Assembly: GCA_028622995.1 (NCBI GenBank)
Contig: JAJQJQ010000058.1
Span: 930,001 to 994,000 of the forward strand
Reading direction: 5' to 3'
DNA length: 64,000 bases
DNA from: Panagrolaimus kolymaensis
Taxonomy: Eukaryota > Nematoda > Chromadorea > Rhabditida > Panagrolaimidae
The notes beneath the pieces are model-generated. The model searched no databases, had not been told where the DNA came from, and saw nothing but the letters and a program-made list of their open reading frames with translations. Within the stretch, counting starts at the first letter, position 1. Each line of letters opens with the position of its first letter. Of this stretch, positions 48,492-61,222 are shown piece after piece. A program made the translations under genes and the position numbers.

Positions 48492-50199
48492 TTAACAATT
48501 AAAATTTTGTTTAGATCCTTGAACAAAATATTTTAAATTATTATATTTTCCTTTATTTCCAGCTGTATCAGCCAAAGTGGTGCCATTATTATTTTGACAG
48601 GATAAATACCACCTTTCGCTATTCATAGAAATAATTATTCGAGGACATTTTTTTGCGTTCATAACATAGTTTCCATCATTACGCCATGCTGGAGGCAAAG
48701 TCCACCATTCCCAACGATTATAATTATAAAATATGCCAGTGCTATTTTCAAATGTCTCGCATTGAAATCGAACTACTCCATTTTTAGGGCATAAACTGTC
48801 TCTTAATTCAAATTCAATCGCTTCATTTGGAGCCAAAATTTCTGCAAGGTTTATTGTTGCAATAGTTTGATTGACTGTTGAATTTCTAGTGGATTCAAAA
48901 GTTGTGTAATTTAATTTTAAATTTGGTTGAAAAGTTTTTAAAAATTCTTCATCACAATGAATTTTATTGAAACTTGGTTCTGGATCTGGATAATCAATAG
49001 TCATAGGCAGATTATATAAATCATGTGTGGGTATTGCTGCAATTTTCATAAACCAATTTCCTCCATATTTCATTGATCTTATGAAATCAAAGTTTTTTAA
49101 GAAATAATTAATTTTTTCGCCATTTATCGATAAACTAACATTATTTTTATTTTTACTAATAAGGGTCACAACAATTTGTTGTCCAGGCGCAAAAGTTTGA
49201 TTGAGGCTCATTTTTCCATAAACCTTTGTGTCTATGTCGCTTACACTCGCAGTCACTATAGAATCCAATAAATTTATGGTTAATTTATAAGGTTTGAAAA
49301 AATCCATCGAATGATTATAAACTGAAAATTCAAACCATATTTCTTTGGAATTTTCATTTGTTGTTTGACCAATAAATTCAAAAATAAAATTATTTCCAAA
49401 ACCCAAAGTTATTTTATTTTGAAATTTATTTGATTGTTTTTCCTTTCCCATATTTGGCCATAATAAATTATCAAATGATTTAGGTTGTTTTTGAATTGTG
49501 TTAGTACCAAAGGAGTTAGTAGGATTTAAAGGGTTTAGATTGCACCCCGAATAACTGCAAGTTGAATATGATTGATAAAAAGGTGATGAAAACTCTGATA
49601 TATTTTGAAATCCATTCAAAAAAGACATTGGATTTGTTTCATTCTAAAAAAATAAACAAATAATAAAATTTTAAAATTAGTTATTAAAAATGAAATTCCA
49701 ATCTCAAAAAAGTATTTCCTCACACAAAAAAGCTAACTTTTTTTTCATAAATATTTTTGAAAAAAAGCCCTATTTTTTCATAAAATTTTCAAATCAAAAG
49801 GTATTTGTTTCAAATCGATACTTTTTTTCAACTCATAAATCTTATACTTTTTTAAACTTGTCTCAATCTTGTTTTCTGGTTAGAAAAAACTTTTATCTTG
49901 ATTTGATTTCGTTTACAAAGTTATTAGCCCCAATTAAAACTTACATAACAAGTTGTAGCCCAATAACTTTGACAAACTGTAACAAACATAATACAAATTT
50001 TTGAAAGACATTCAATTTGAGATAAATTTTGTGGGATTGTTGTTGTAGAATCGCCATGATAACATTTAAAAATTTTTATTGCTTCCTTTGTTGCTGTTAC
50101 TGCTGCTGCGTTCATTTTTAAAAATGAAAATGAAATAGAAACAACAAAACAAAAATAAAAATGGAATAAATAATAAATACTCCCAATTAAAGAATGCAC
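48492..50199 (-). CDS. Ly6-like plus galectin-like secreted protein (intact paralogue)
   Basis: Exons 50199-49945 and 49643-48492 join in phase to 468 residues. Signal peptide YYLFHFYFCFVVSISFS; Ly6/three-finger-like module with FKCYHGDS, CLSKICIMFVTVC, YWATTCY and CSYSGCNLNPL (residues about 48-125); linker QPKSFDNLLWPNMGKEKQSN; galectin-like β region about 150-275 (IWFEFSVY, TFAPGQQIVVTLIS, SLSINGEKINYFL, MKYGGNW); then a third β-rich, Cys-containing region to the C-terminus (LAPNEAIEFELRD, RWEWWTLPPAWRNDGNY, RWYLSCQNNNG). It likely binds glycans outside the cell, but the canonical galectin H-x-N-P-R / W-x-x-E-x-R sugar residues are not seen, so binding is uncertain. Paralogue of 36149-37063, in opposite orientation. 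Confidence 0.65.
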
Positions 50200-51190
50200 C
50201 CACCTTTTTATATTCGAGATATTGGATTAAATGGATAAAAGTTTCAATCTATGGATTAAATATGAAATACGTATGTATCCATTTTTATGCTACAAACTTT
50301 GTAATTACTTTTTTTATTATTGTATTTGAAAATCGAAGTAAGCAAAAGATCACACATATAAAACTTTTTTTGGAATTTCACTAAAAATTAAGTTGTACAG
50401 AGTTTTTTTTAAATTTGCAATGTAAAGCTTTGAATCATTTTTTCAAAGAAGATTAGTACACTACAAAAAAAAATCCTTTTTAATAATATAGTTTTATATT
50501 TTAATAACAGTCATAGAAGATTTTGCAAGAACTTTGGTGCTACATTAATGGCTCGGACAAATGTGAAAAACAAAAGAAGAAAAAAACAACGTGTTTCTTT
50601 CTTTTTTTGTCGTTAAAAGTGAACAGCAACAAATTGAATACAATTACTACAAACAACTTATTTCTTCGTTGCTACGATCTCTGTTATGAGCATAAACTTG
50701 TTCGAATTGGACACCTTTCGGAAATTTTTGAGCTGTTCTTTTTAAAACTTGGAATTCGTTATAATATTTGTTAATTATCATACAAGCGTCTTCAATCAAG
50801 AAGAAAAAAAGTAATGAAAATTCGACGTGCTTCGCCTTCTTTTTATTTTGGAAAAATGTTAAAAATTTGCATTTTTTTCGTCAAAAAATCATTTCGACTT
50901 TTTATTACTTTAATTTTATTTGCATCCAGGCCAACAAGCCGTCAATTATTTTATGCCCTATGAGAATTATACCATAAATATCTTATTATCAAAAGGTGTC
51001 CATTGTCTCGACGCAATGACGCTATCTCATTCAAGATTATTCGTTCCAAATGAGCAAAATAAAATGAGTTTTTTGAGTGAAAGCTGAAAATTATCTCGAG
51101 GAGGCACTTATGTCGACCTATTTTCTTTCTTTCTTTTTTTCACCATTGCCATGATATTATTTTACCAATGATTAGCAAATAATATAAGCG
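50200..51190. other. Intergenic with possible coding remnant
   Basis: On the minus strand around 50800-50650 a frame reads IEDACMIINKYYNEFQVLKR then KFPKGVQFEQVYAHNRDRS without stops and is more codon-like than its surroundings. I do not recognise it and see no start, splice partners or family. Confidence 0.25.
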
Positions 51191-51972
51191 TTGAGTAACT
51201 TGCTATTATTTTTTTCTCTTTCTATATTTTTTGGAATCATGCGTCGCAGTCACTGGTATATTACAAATCGATATTCAAAAATATTTATATTTCCTCCAAC
51301 AAAAAACATGTTTTTGCCATCTTTTTCTATTCCTCAAACTCTCATATATTATATTACTCAAAATGTTTCTAAAATTGTTAACTACAAATTATTCAGAGTT
51401 TGCAAATATTTTTTAAGAAATAAAAAGTTCATTTTTTTTACCGATGTCACAGCTTATGGTGATACTTGGAGTGAAACTATTAAGGATTTGAATGACATAC
51501 CTGCTAAAATTTGGGTTACTGGAAAAATATTTAAAGTTAATTCTTCACAAATTTTTCCACATATTTTTCCAAAGTTATTCTTTGTTAATGTCAAAAAATT
51601 GGAAATCCTTTATCAAAATATTAGTTATAAAGAATTCCTTTTTTTGGTGCTCTGCAAAAAAATTGAAAACTTTTTTTTCTGTCGCTCTGAAATCAAAAAT
51701 GCTGATGAAACTTGGGTTGAACTTTCAAATATTCTTGAAAAGCTTCCAATAATTCGTGAATTCACTTAGTAAGAATTAATTTAAAAATTTAACAAAAATG
51801 AATTTATATCAAAAAGAGTTTTTATATTTTTAGTGTTGTAAATGATGCATGGTTTTGTACTCTTAAAAGTGCTATAAAAATGGCAGAAATGTCGATCATT
51901 ACTTACAACTTTAAAATCCTTCGATATTGGTTTTGTTATCCCAGCAAGATTTTCAAGCTCCAAAGAATATAA
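51191..51972 (+). CDS. F-box-like protein, short paralogue
   Basis: Exons 51191-51768 and 51834-51972 join in phase 2 to 238 residues. Residues about 42-80 (FSIPQTLIYYITQNVSKI, FRVCKYFLRNKKFIFFTD) align with the F-box region of the nested gene at 33166-34035 (FSLPPECINYIIKSRS, KTCKYFYMKQKIFFTTD), and EIKNADETWVELSNILEKLP with its NADGSNVSMDFILQKLP. The second exon supplies YVVNDAWFCTLKSAIKMAEM and ends sooner than in the longer paralogue. The real start may be the Met at 51239. Possible SCF substrate adaptor; may be decaying. Confidence 0.5.
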
Positions 51973-52909
51973 AATATTTAAAAATGTAACTTTTTGCTTT
52001 TGAATAAATTTTTTAATAATAATTTATTAAATTTTAGAAACATGGTTTTGCGAAATTTAAAGAGTATAAACAATTCAATCGAATATAAAACTTTTCATGA
52101 AATTGCTCAATTTTAAACTACAAATTTTCAATTATGAAAGCATCTCTCATTTCAAAAAATGACGTGGAGTTATTATTTTAGTTAATTTTAACTTTTTTAT
52201 GTATATAATTTGTTTTGTTTTTGAATATTTTATTAAAAATAAAAAAATTTATCCATATTTTTACTTTGATAATGCTTTTATTGTGTTCAGTAATTTACTG
52301 CTAACTTCTTACAAACATTTCATTAGAAGAAGAACAAAAAAAAATAAACTTTTAAAAAAGCTCTTTAAAGTTCAAACGCTTAATTCATTCTTTCTGGACG
52401 AAAATTTCTAAATCATATACTAAAATGGTTCAAAAGCATCTATTAATTATTATTAAGATACAACTTTCATTTCACCAATAACAGCAACTTCGCTTTCTTG
52501 AGCTAAATTTTTTTACTTTTACTCTATCAAACTTATATTTTTGAGAAAAAAAACTATTTTTTTTAACTCCACTCTTGTCCCGACAAAATTTATTTTTGGA
52601 TGATAAAACATTATCTTTTTTTCTGTGAAAAAAAGGAAGAATGAATGATGAAAGATAAAAAATAAAAAATCGAACAAACTATAGAAATAATTAGTACAAA
52701 CAAAAAATGTTTTTGATCCACGTTTGTAGTGTGCTTACTGAATTACAGCTACAAAGATAAACAAAAAAAGAATAAATTTTTTACTTCCTTCGTCACGGTC
52801 ATTTTTGTTTCTACTGCAAATTTTAGATTTTTTTCACGACTTTTCAAAATTTAATTTTAATTTCTGATTTAAATATCTTTTACACATTTTGTTTCAGAAT
52901 TTTTTGTAA
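51973..52909. other. Intergenic
   Basis: Mostly AT-rich without supported exons; acts as upstream region of the cysteine synthase-like gene, with a TTTCAG acceptor at about 52892-52897 just before its ATG. Confidence 0.4.
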
Positions 52910-54104
52910 ATGGCTGATCGAGAATCCATTGGTTCGGATGTAACTGAAATCATTGGAAATACACCAATGATTTATTTGAATAAAATAACTAAAAATTGTA
53001 AAGGAAAAATTGCAATAAAATTAGAATATTTTAATCCAAGTTGTTCCATCAAAGATCGAAGTGCTAAATTTGTTATAGAGGATGGAGAAAAATCTGGAAG
53101 AATATCTCCTGGAAAAAATACTCTTATTGAAGTAACTTCAGGTAATACTGGAATTGCAACAGCTATGATTGCTGCAGCAAAGGGATATGATATTATTATT
53201 GTTATGCCATCAAGTAGCAGTATAGAACGAGTAAGGCTTAACTTTTATTTTAGTTTCAAAGTCTATCTAAATTTTTTATTTAAAAAAACCTATTTCTAAA
53301 TAACAGGAAATAAATATTCCTGTTTTAGTATTTGAAACTTTTTAGCGAACTTTACTTCGAGCATTTGGAGCTAAATTAATTCTCACTGATCCAGCAGGAG
53401 GCATCGTAGAAGCTATGAAACGTGGAGAAGATATTAGTAAATCAATTGAAAATTCATATTTTATTAATCAATTTGGAAATCCCTCAAATTCTAAAGCTCA
53501 TTATGAAACAATGGGTCCAGAAATATGGAAACAAACCAAAGGCAAAGTGGATGCCGTAGTTTTTGCGATTGGTTCAGGAGGCACGATAATGGGAGTGGGA
53601 AAATATTTAAAAGAAAAGAATCCAAATATTCGCATTTTTGGTGTGGAACCAGCGGAATCTCCATTTTTTAGTTGTGGAAAATTTGGACCTCATAAAATTC
53701 AGGGCATTGGTCCAGGCCCATTAATGCCATCAATATTAAATGTAAAAATTTTTGAAAAATGCATTCAAATTAAATCTGATGATGCCATAGAAATGGCTAA
53801 GCGGCTTGCAAAAGAAGAAGGAATTTTATCAGGTAAATAAATATTAAAAATAAAACAATCATCTGAGTCTCAAAATAACTACTAAAAATAATATTTAGGT
53901 ATTAGTGGAGGTGCAAATGTTTTAGCTGCAATTCAAGTAGCAAATTTACCTGAAATGGAAGGAAAACTTGTGGTAACAAGTATTGCAAGTTTTGGTGAAA
54001 GATACTTATCAAGCCCCCTTTATTCTGATATCCATGAAGAAACAATAAATTTCAAGGAATTAACTTTGGAAGAAAGTCTTAATAAACTTAAATCAAAAAT
54101 TTAG
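52910..54104 (+). CDS. cysl: Cysteine synthase / cyanoalanine synthase-like PLP enzyme
   Basis: Three exons in phase (52910-53230, 53346-53832, 53899-54104), 337 residues, a usual length for this fold-type II PLP family. It shows EIIGNTPMIYLNKI near the start, the Schiff-base Lys in NPSCSIKDRSA, the substrate loop TSGNTGIATAM, the phosphate-binding loop AIGSGGTIMGVGKYL, IFGVEPAESP, and EEGILSGISGGANVLAA. Such enzymes make cysteine from O-acetylserine and sulphide, or cyanoalanine from cysteine and cyanide; nematode CYSL proteins include both enzymes and non-catalytic regulators. The asparagine-rich NPSCSIKDR resembles, with Cys for Gly, the usual P-x-G/S-S-x-K-D-R. ATG follows a TTTCAG acceptor by 12 bases, so it may be trans-spliced. 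Stop is TAG. Confidence 0.9.
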
Positions 54105-54360
54105 AACGCAAAAATGAATGTTAAATTTTTATTGAATTCTTATTTCTTTTTATCTCAAAAATAATATTTTTATTGTTGTTTTAATTGGAAAAAATAAAAA
54201 ATTATAAAATTCTGATATACTTTTTTATTATACTTTTATATCAAAATAAAATTATTTAATGATAGATGACCATCGTTTTTGTTTGCTTTTTTTAGCTACG
54301 TATCTTTTCTCCCTTTTATTGCACCCTTTTTTAAAAGTAAAAACAATTAAAACAAAAAAT

Positions 54361-54620
54361 ATGGAATCAAATATTTCCAAGAGCCTCAAACGAAAGCGAT
54401 GCTCTGAAGAAACCTTTGATTTTCCAACTCTTCCATATGTTTGTCAACGACGCTTTGCTGAATTTCGTGATCCATGAACTTTGAAAAGTTTTGCTTTTAT
54501 CAATCAAAAAACTCGGAACCTTTGTAAACGATGTCATAGAATTGAAAAAATCGAAATTGATCTTGGAGTTAATTTATAACTATATTGTAAATATATTTTT
54601 TTCTTGTTTCTACAAAGTTA
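54361..54620 (+). pseudogene. F-box-type gene remnant with TGA
   Basis: The start MESNISKSLKRKRCSEE leads into an F-box-like stretch: TFDFPTLPYVCQRRFAEFRD, P, then TGA (54476-54478), then TLKSFAFINQKTRNLCKRC, RIEKIEIDLGVN and TAA. F-boxes usually have LP-x-E-V.. followed by ..L..F..VNK.., so the two halves belong together. More stops follow, so the gene is dead. It lies just downstream of the cysteine synthase-like gene. Confidence 0.55.
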
Positions 54621-55029
54621 TTGAACTTTGCAAAGGTATCAACCTTAAAAATGTCCTTCAACTAATTTTATCAAAAAGTGATTTACTGCAAATTGGTAAT
54701 TCATGCAAATATGAAAAATATGAAATCATTTTTGGAGGGAAAATTTCAATAAATTTAACACTTTTTACTGATGATATAAGACAATTTGGATATCAATATA
54801 CATATATGGTCTGAGAAGCTTCAAACCTTTTACTGTCAAATATGCTTTAACCATAAATATCATGTCTTTGCAAAAAAAAAAAACATTTTATAGTTAGATA
54901 GATACAAATTGAACTGAATTTTAATTTAAAAAAATATTTTTATCTATCTAGTATAATGCTTAAAAAAGTTTTTCTTGTTACCCTTTTTCTGATTTCTTTA
55001 TGATTTATGGCTTTTTTAAATTACACATT

Positions 55030-56979
55030 TTAGAAGATTAAATAAAAAAGACTAAACCAAAAAATATTAAAAATACCAAACAATTTAGCATTATTTCTTT
55101 TGGTTGTTGTAGCTTTTGTAAATTTTGTGGAAGTTGTTGTAAGTTCCTTATTGGTTGTTGTGAACTCATTGAATGGCGCGATCGTTGTTGTACCATCATC
55201 TCGGCTTTCAGTGGTGGATGCCCTTGCTGGAGTAGAAGATTCAGTATAAATAGTTTGCTTAGTGGATTCACTTTCATTTAGGATCGTTGGGGTTGGTGAA
55301 GTATTTTTATTATCATAACTTAGAGTTGTAGTTTCAGGTAATAAATTTGTTGATTTGTATGTAGTAAGTTCATTGGGTTTGAATGTTGATGTTGTTGGTA
55401 ACAATGTTGCTGTACTTTCCTCATTTAAGTCTGTTGTCATAGAAACAACAACCACGGGTATTATTGTACTTTTTTTATTTGGCTCCGTCATTGAAAAAGT
55501 GGATGTTGTACTTTCCTGGAGGCTGGGATCATTAATAATAGTCGATGTTATAATCAAAGGAGTAGTTGTTGTTGTTGTTGTTCCATCATTAATTGTATAT
55601 TTTATCAGATAATAACCATTTTTTGGGTTTTCAGAATAATACGTAACTTTTATATTGTTACCACTTAAAGTAATATTTTTTCCCAAATCCAAAGTGGTTA
55701 ATCTGGAATATATGTATGTTTATATTTTTTATTTTTAAAAAAAATTTACATACGATATATTTAATCCATTTTCGACATTGATTTCAACAGGTGTATCTCC
55801 ATATATTTCCTTTACATAAAATGTTATTGATAAATTTAAGTTTTTTTTTTCAAATATATAAGAAGGCGAAGAAATAACAACTAAGTCCATTCCGCCATAA
55901 CTTGGAGAAGCCATGATACCTTTTTGCCCGATTTTACATAGATTAATGATTGGAGATCCAAATGCAGATACTCCATCGGTGCATTCAATCGATAATTTTG
56001 TCTCTGCTTTCACAATAACAGTCATAGCGGGTGAATATATTAAAACACTTATCCAATCCAAAAAATTCTTGGGTCTATAATTAATTATGTAAAAAAACAA
56101 TGCTTATTTAGTTCAAAAAAGTTATTTTAACTTACTTAACTTCAAATAAAGATTTATCGTTTAATGCACTTTTAAAAACAATATTTTCATTTGAATTAAA
56201 ACCAAAACTATTTATTTTGATATTTGGTGTATGTCCGGGAATTGCTAATAATATAACTTCACAATCTCCATCGTGTAATGCAGAAAAATTACCAAAAACT
56301 GGATTATCGGCAGGTGAGACGATCGCAATATTATTTTCGTCCATGCAATTTCGAATTTGAGCTTCTTTCCATCGAAATAAAAGGGCATGTATTCCTCTTA
56401 TATCACCCTTGTTTTGAATTGCAAAACACCCAGTTTGTGAGATTGTATTTTTATAATAAAAATAGCTATCATCGATGGTAATAATTCTGCTTAATCTAAA
56501 AATAATAAAATATTCTAAAATTTTGTAATATTATTACAAAATTTTAGAATTACTTACGGAGTAGCTTTAATATCTGAATCATATAAAATGTAATTATTTA
56601 AAATACCAAAAGAGACAATAGGAATAAAAAGTTCCAAAGTTCTATTTAATTTTTCATTATCTTCGATGCAAACCGATACATTCTTATTTATTTCAATATC
56701 AGCTAGACTAATGGCAAATTTGGAGTTATCTTCAGTTAAAATAATTTTTGTTAAATCATTAAATTTCAAATTATTCGTAATCTTTTTAAACGGAGTGTAG
56801 CTTTCTTGAAATTTGGAAGAAGCTTTAATATTTTTTGAATATAGTTTTGGATCACTAATATCTGGAGCTGGTAATGAACAATTATTATTATCCTTTAGGC
56901 TAAAAACATTGGAAACCAAGCTTTTTGGCACCACAAAACTAAATAATAAAATAAATATCAGAGGTCGTGAAAAATTCAT
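55030..56979 (-). CDS. CUB-like, mucin-stalked, probably GPI-anchored protein
   Basis: Four exons in phase (56979-56558, 56495-56136, 56074-55754, 55702-55030), 591 residues. Signal peptide MNFSRPLIFILLFSFVVPKS; ~370 residues of extracellular β-rich sequence with scattered Cys, ending in a stretch like nematode CUB-like domains (ITLSGNNIKVTYYSENPKN, GYYLIKYTI); a Ser/Thr/Pro stalk of about 150 residues, presumably O-glycosylated; and a small-residue/hydrophobic end (KLFGIFNIFWFSLFYLIF) with no cytosolic tail, as for GPI anchoring. Nematode CUB-like proteins are often infection- or stress-responsive gut surface/secreted proteins. Phase through three introns is consistent. The CUB-like name is by pattern only. 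Confidence 0.65.
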
Positions 56980-57688
56980 CGTTTTTTTCCGTCGAGGAAT
57001 GAAAAAAAAGTGTTAGGTTTTATGGCTTTAAATAAGTGTTAAAGAGCTTTGATAGAAAAGGATGCACCAATATAAAAAAAAAGATTAAGAATCAATACAT
57101 TTTTTTTCTTCTTTATCACGCAAAATTTAAGCTGTGTAAAGTTTTTTTTAATCTTTCGTCAAAAATCCATTTTTTGCCTTGTTGAAATTGAAAAAAATCG
57201 TTTATTTCACCTTAAGATTATACGGTATTAAAAAAAGCTGACCAACTCACTTTTATTTCATTTTTATTTATTTTTTGTTCCTGTATTTCTCTGATGGATA
57301 CGCACAGCGATAAAGGTTAAAATATCCATTTTTACTATATTTTATATATGTTGGAGATCAGTTGATGAAAAGGCATTGAAAAAAGTGAGGAGTTTTAAAT
57401 AAGGACAACCTGTTTTCAAAAAAAAATTTTATTTGAATTTTCAAATAAAGGCAATTTTTAGCATAACACTGAAAAAAAGCGTCCGGATACTTTTTGTCTT
57501 AAGATAACGAAAATCTTAGCAATGTATTTGAATTATTGTGTTTATAGCTTCGACGAAAGCGTTATAATTCTTTTTCAAATGAAATGAAAAAATAAGAAGC
57601 TTAGTAAGGTAAAAATAAAACATCAATATTGAAAATTAATCAAAAGTGTCAAATTTTTGATAAATCAATTTATTTATAGTTCTAAAAC
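56980..57688. other. Divergent promoter region
   Basis: Separates the CUB-like gene (-) from the lectin-kinase gene (+). No exon seen; TTATTTATAG at about 57670-57679 is a possible trans-splice acceptor 9 bases before the kinase-gene ATG. Confidence 0.4.
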
Positions 57689-60653
57689 ATGTTTACTCAA
57701 TGGTATTTTTATTATATTTTTATTATTGCAACTTTTATTGTGAGAAAAGCGATAAATGCTCCTATTGATACTTTTTTAGAAACTACTACTGATGAAATAA
57801 ATACTACACCGGCTCTTAACGAAATGTGTTTAGAAGGTTTTAGTCAAAGTTCGAAGAATTCAAATAAATGTTACAAATACTTTTCGGATCCAAAAAGTTG
57901 GAATGCCGCTGAACTTGAATGTCAAAAGTATGGAGGTCACTTAGTTTCTGTTCATAGTTCCAATGAAAATATGTTTGTTACTAAATTAATTGGCAGCTCA
58001 TCTGTAATTCAATTTTGGTTAGGTGGTGTATGCAAAGATAAAGATTGGAAATGGATTGATAACACTCACATAGATTATAATAATTTTGCCAATAATACAA
58101 GTAATATTTTTTTTTGTTTGCCACTAAAAATTAACATATTTTTTAGATCTAACCGAGAATAATTGTATTAATGTTAACCTTCACAGCAACACATGGAATG
58201 CAACTATTTGTAACGAGGAGTTAGGTTATGTTTGTGAAAGTTTTGCTATTAGTTGCCCAGATGGTTCTCTACCAAGCATTCAAAATCCTAATGTATGCTA
58301 TAAAGCTAATAAGAAAAAAATGAATTGGACTTCAGCAAATGAAAAATGTGCAGCAAATGGTGATATTTTTGGACAACTTGCTTCTATTCATAGCTATTCC
58401 GATAATATTATAATCATTATTTTAACTGAACATTTTCGACATGACGGCCCTGATGGACATGGTGATACTGCTTGGATTGGTGGTTTATATAATAATAATA
58501 CGGCAGTATGGGAGTGGAGTGATAAAAGCGATTTAGATTACATTAATTGGAATACAGGTACAACGGTTATATACAAAGTGTTATGAATTTTAATGATTTC
58601 TTTTTTTGAACAACTTTTATAAAACAAAACAAAAAAGCTTTTGTTTTAACATTTTCTAAGAAAAAATTTAACAGATTCGAAATAGATACAATTTTAAAAT
58701 CTATTTGCGTTTTTATGATTAAATTTTATATTAAAAAACTTAAATAATTCATTTGTTTAGATTTGGATAGTGAAGGGGCGTGCATGGTTTTCGATTATAA
58801 TGAACAGTGGCAAGCAGAACATTGCGAAATAAAATTACCTTTTGTATGCTCCATGTTTATAAATTTCATATCTCAAGAAACGTCAACCACACTGGAATCA
58901 GAAGTAACATTTATATGTCCAGAAAACACAATTCAAAGCTTAATTGATCCAAGCACTTGTTATATTCCACTTTTTGGCAATACTGACGTGTTTAAAGGGG
59001 CTAAAGAAATATGCGAAAAAGAAAACGGAACTTTACCAATCATTCAAAACTTTAAACAAAACTTAATGGTTACCAGCTTGATGAATTATGATTTTGATTT
59101 TTGGATTGGTGGAATTTACACCAACGACACTTGGAAATGGCTAAATGGAAATAATTTTACTTATACAAATTGGGACGGAGGTAAAGAAAATTTTATGTTA
59201 GTTATTTTCTTGTTCATTTACGTTTTTCCAGGTTATCCTCCTTATACGGATGGAGGACGATACTGTGTTTATGTTAATGCCAAAGATGAAAAATGGATGG
59301 CCGCTGTATGCAACGAGGACTACGCGTACATTATTTGTGAAATTACGGCTATCGCCGTTACACCAGAACCGACAACATCAACTTCAACAGCACTGGCATC
59401 TACACCAAGAACAACACAAACACATTCAACCACGAAATTAGAAAGGTCCACGTTTACATCTTCCATAACTTTTACTCCTCCTCCAAGCCCACCTAATTTG
59501 GCAAAGTGGTTTATTATTGGTGGAATATTATTAATATTAGTCGTCGTTATTTTGGTCACTTTTACATGGCTTAAAACTCGAAGAAGAACAATTATTAATG
59601 AATACCTTCAAGAAAACATTAAAAAGAAGTTTTTAGAAGCAACACCTCTTGAAATACAATTGTCACATGATGAACGGCTCAAATGGCAATTAAACCCCAA
59701 AAATATAACTATTGATTACAACAAAATTTTAGGAAAAGGCTCAAATGCTACGGTTTATGAAGGTAGGATTTTGAGAGAGTGTCTTATGACATTATACCGA
59801 AAACAATTTTTTTTAATGTTACAGATAAATTTTAGCTACAATCAAAAACATCAATAATGTTCGTAAAAATGCAAAGATATTACATTACACGAACTCTACA
59901 GTAGCTCTTAAACTTCCCACCACCTTTGATGCAGAAGAAACAGAAACGTTTGTTCGAGAACTAGATGCTTTGATCAAGCTGGGATCCCATTCAAACATTA
60001 TTACTTTTTATGGATGGTCGTTATTTGGTGAAATACCTGCGCTGATAACTGAAGAAGCGCATCAAAACTTGCTTACTTACGTAAAATCGTTGAGTGAAAA
60101 GACGTTCCCTTTAAAGAAATTTTTATCGATTCTTTGGCAAATATCGCAGGCGTTAGAACACGTGGCTGCATTTTCCATGATCCACAGAGACGTTGCGTGC
60201 CGAAATATTCTTTTAACAGAAGGCAATATGGCCAAGCTAGCCGATTTTGGTCTTTGTTGTAGCACTGATGAATCTTATCGAGACAGTCTCCAAAAACGTT
60301 TTCCTCTCAAATGGCTTTCTATTGAAGCATTGGTTGAGAAGTTATTTTCTGAAAAGTCCGATGTTTGGTCTTTTGGAGTCATGTGCTATGAAATGTTCAC
60401 ATTTGGTTCAATACCTTATCAAGATTTAACAAGTCAAGAAATGATCGGGTTTCTTCAAGCTCATCAAAGACTCAAAAAACCTGAGATTGTTCCAGACGCT
60501 ATTTATGATTTAATGCTTAGTTGTTGGAATGAAAATCCTTTAGAACGACCATGCTTTTCAGAAATCTCTGCATTTTTAAGAACTATGTTGGAACAAGAAA
60601 CAGCAGGTTATGGATATCTCACTCTTGAGGATGAAAGCAATAATAAAGACTAA
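57689..60653 (+). CDS. Receptor tyrosine kinase with three C-type-lectin domains
   Basis: Five exons in phase: 57689-58100, 58147-58557, 58761-59180, 59232-59762, 59836-60653 (863 residues). Signal peptide; CTLD1 about 47-180 (NKCYKYF, WNAAELECQKYGGHLVSVHS, FWLGG, WKWID); CTLD2 about 188-325 (CPDGSLPS, WTSANEKC, AWIGGLYNNN, WEWSD); CTLD3 about 345-475 (CPENTIQS, FWIGGIYTND, TYTNWDGG, WMAAVCNEDYAYIICE); Thr/Ser/Pro stalk; TM WFIIGGILLILVVVILVTF; juxtamembrane; kinase with GKGSNATVYEA (glycine loop), VALKLP (ATP Lys), HRDVACRN (catalytic loop), DFGL, PLKWLSIEAL (tyrosine-kinase-type P+1) and SDVWSFGVMCYEMFTFG. All catalytic residues are present, so an active enzyme is expected. CTLDs lack an EPN/QPD sugar motif, so the ligand may not be sugar. 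Combination of CTLDs with a tyrosine kinase is unusual. Confidence 0.85.
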
Positions 60654-61222
60654 CTTTTAACATAATTATTTTTAAATACTATAATTAACAAGTGCAAAAC
60701 AATTTTTACTAAGTTGAAACAAGTTACAGTTCATATGGTTCTTTGCTTTCATAAAATTCTTTATTAAATAATCTTTTTGTATCCTATTTTTTCTGGTAAA
60801 CATATATAAACTGTTAGTCAAAATAAAAGCAGTTACAAAAACTTTTTTTTCAGACATAAATGTTTTTTTTTTGTGGGCAGTTCTTATATCGATCAAGAAG
60901 CACTAACAAAAATCCAACAAAGTAGGACAAAGCGGCTTGTTATGACAAAAAATATAATTGTGAAGTTTTTTAATAGATGAGAAGAACATGACCGACTCCA
61001 AAAATACTAATGACTTGTTTTAATTGTCAGACACATGAAAGAAGTTTTTTTAAATTTTTTCCATTAAAATCCGGCAAATTTACTAATGATTTTAGTTTTG
61101 GTTTGAATCATACAATCTTTGATATAAGGATTAAAATGCTTTTGTTTTAGTTTATTACAATATACACAGTACAAAAACGGTTAAAAACGTTAAAACAATA
61201 TGTAATTTTTATAATAGATTTA
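60654..61222. other. Palindrome spacer
   Basis: Central ~570 bp between the converging kinase copies; the arms' similarity ends at about 60625 and 61250. No exon seen. Confidence 0.5.
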
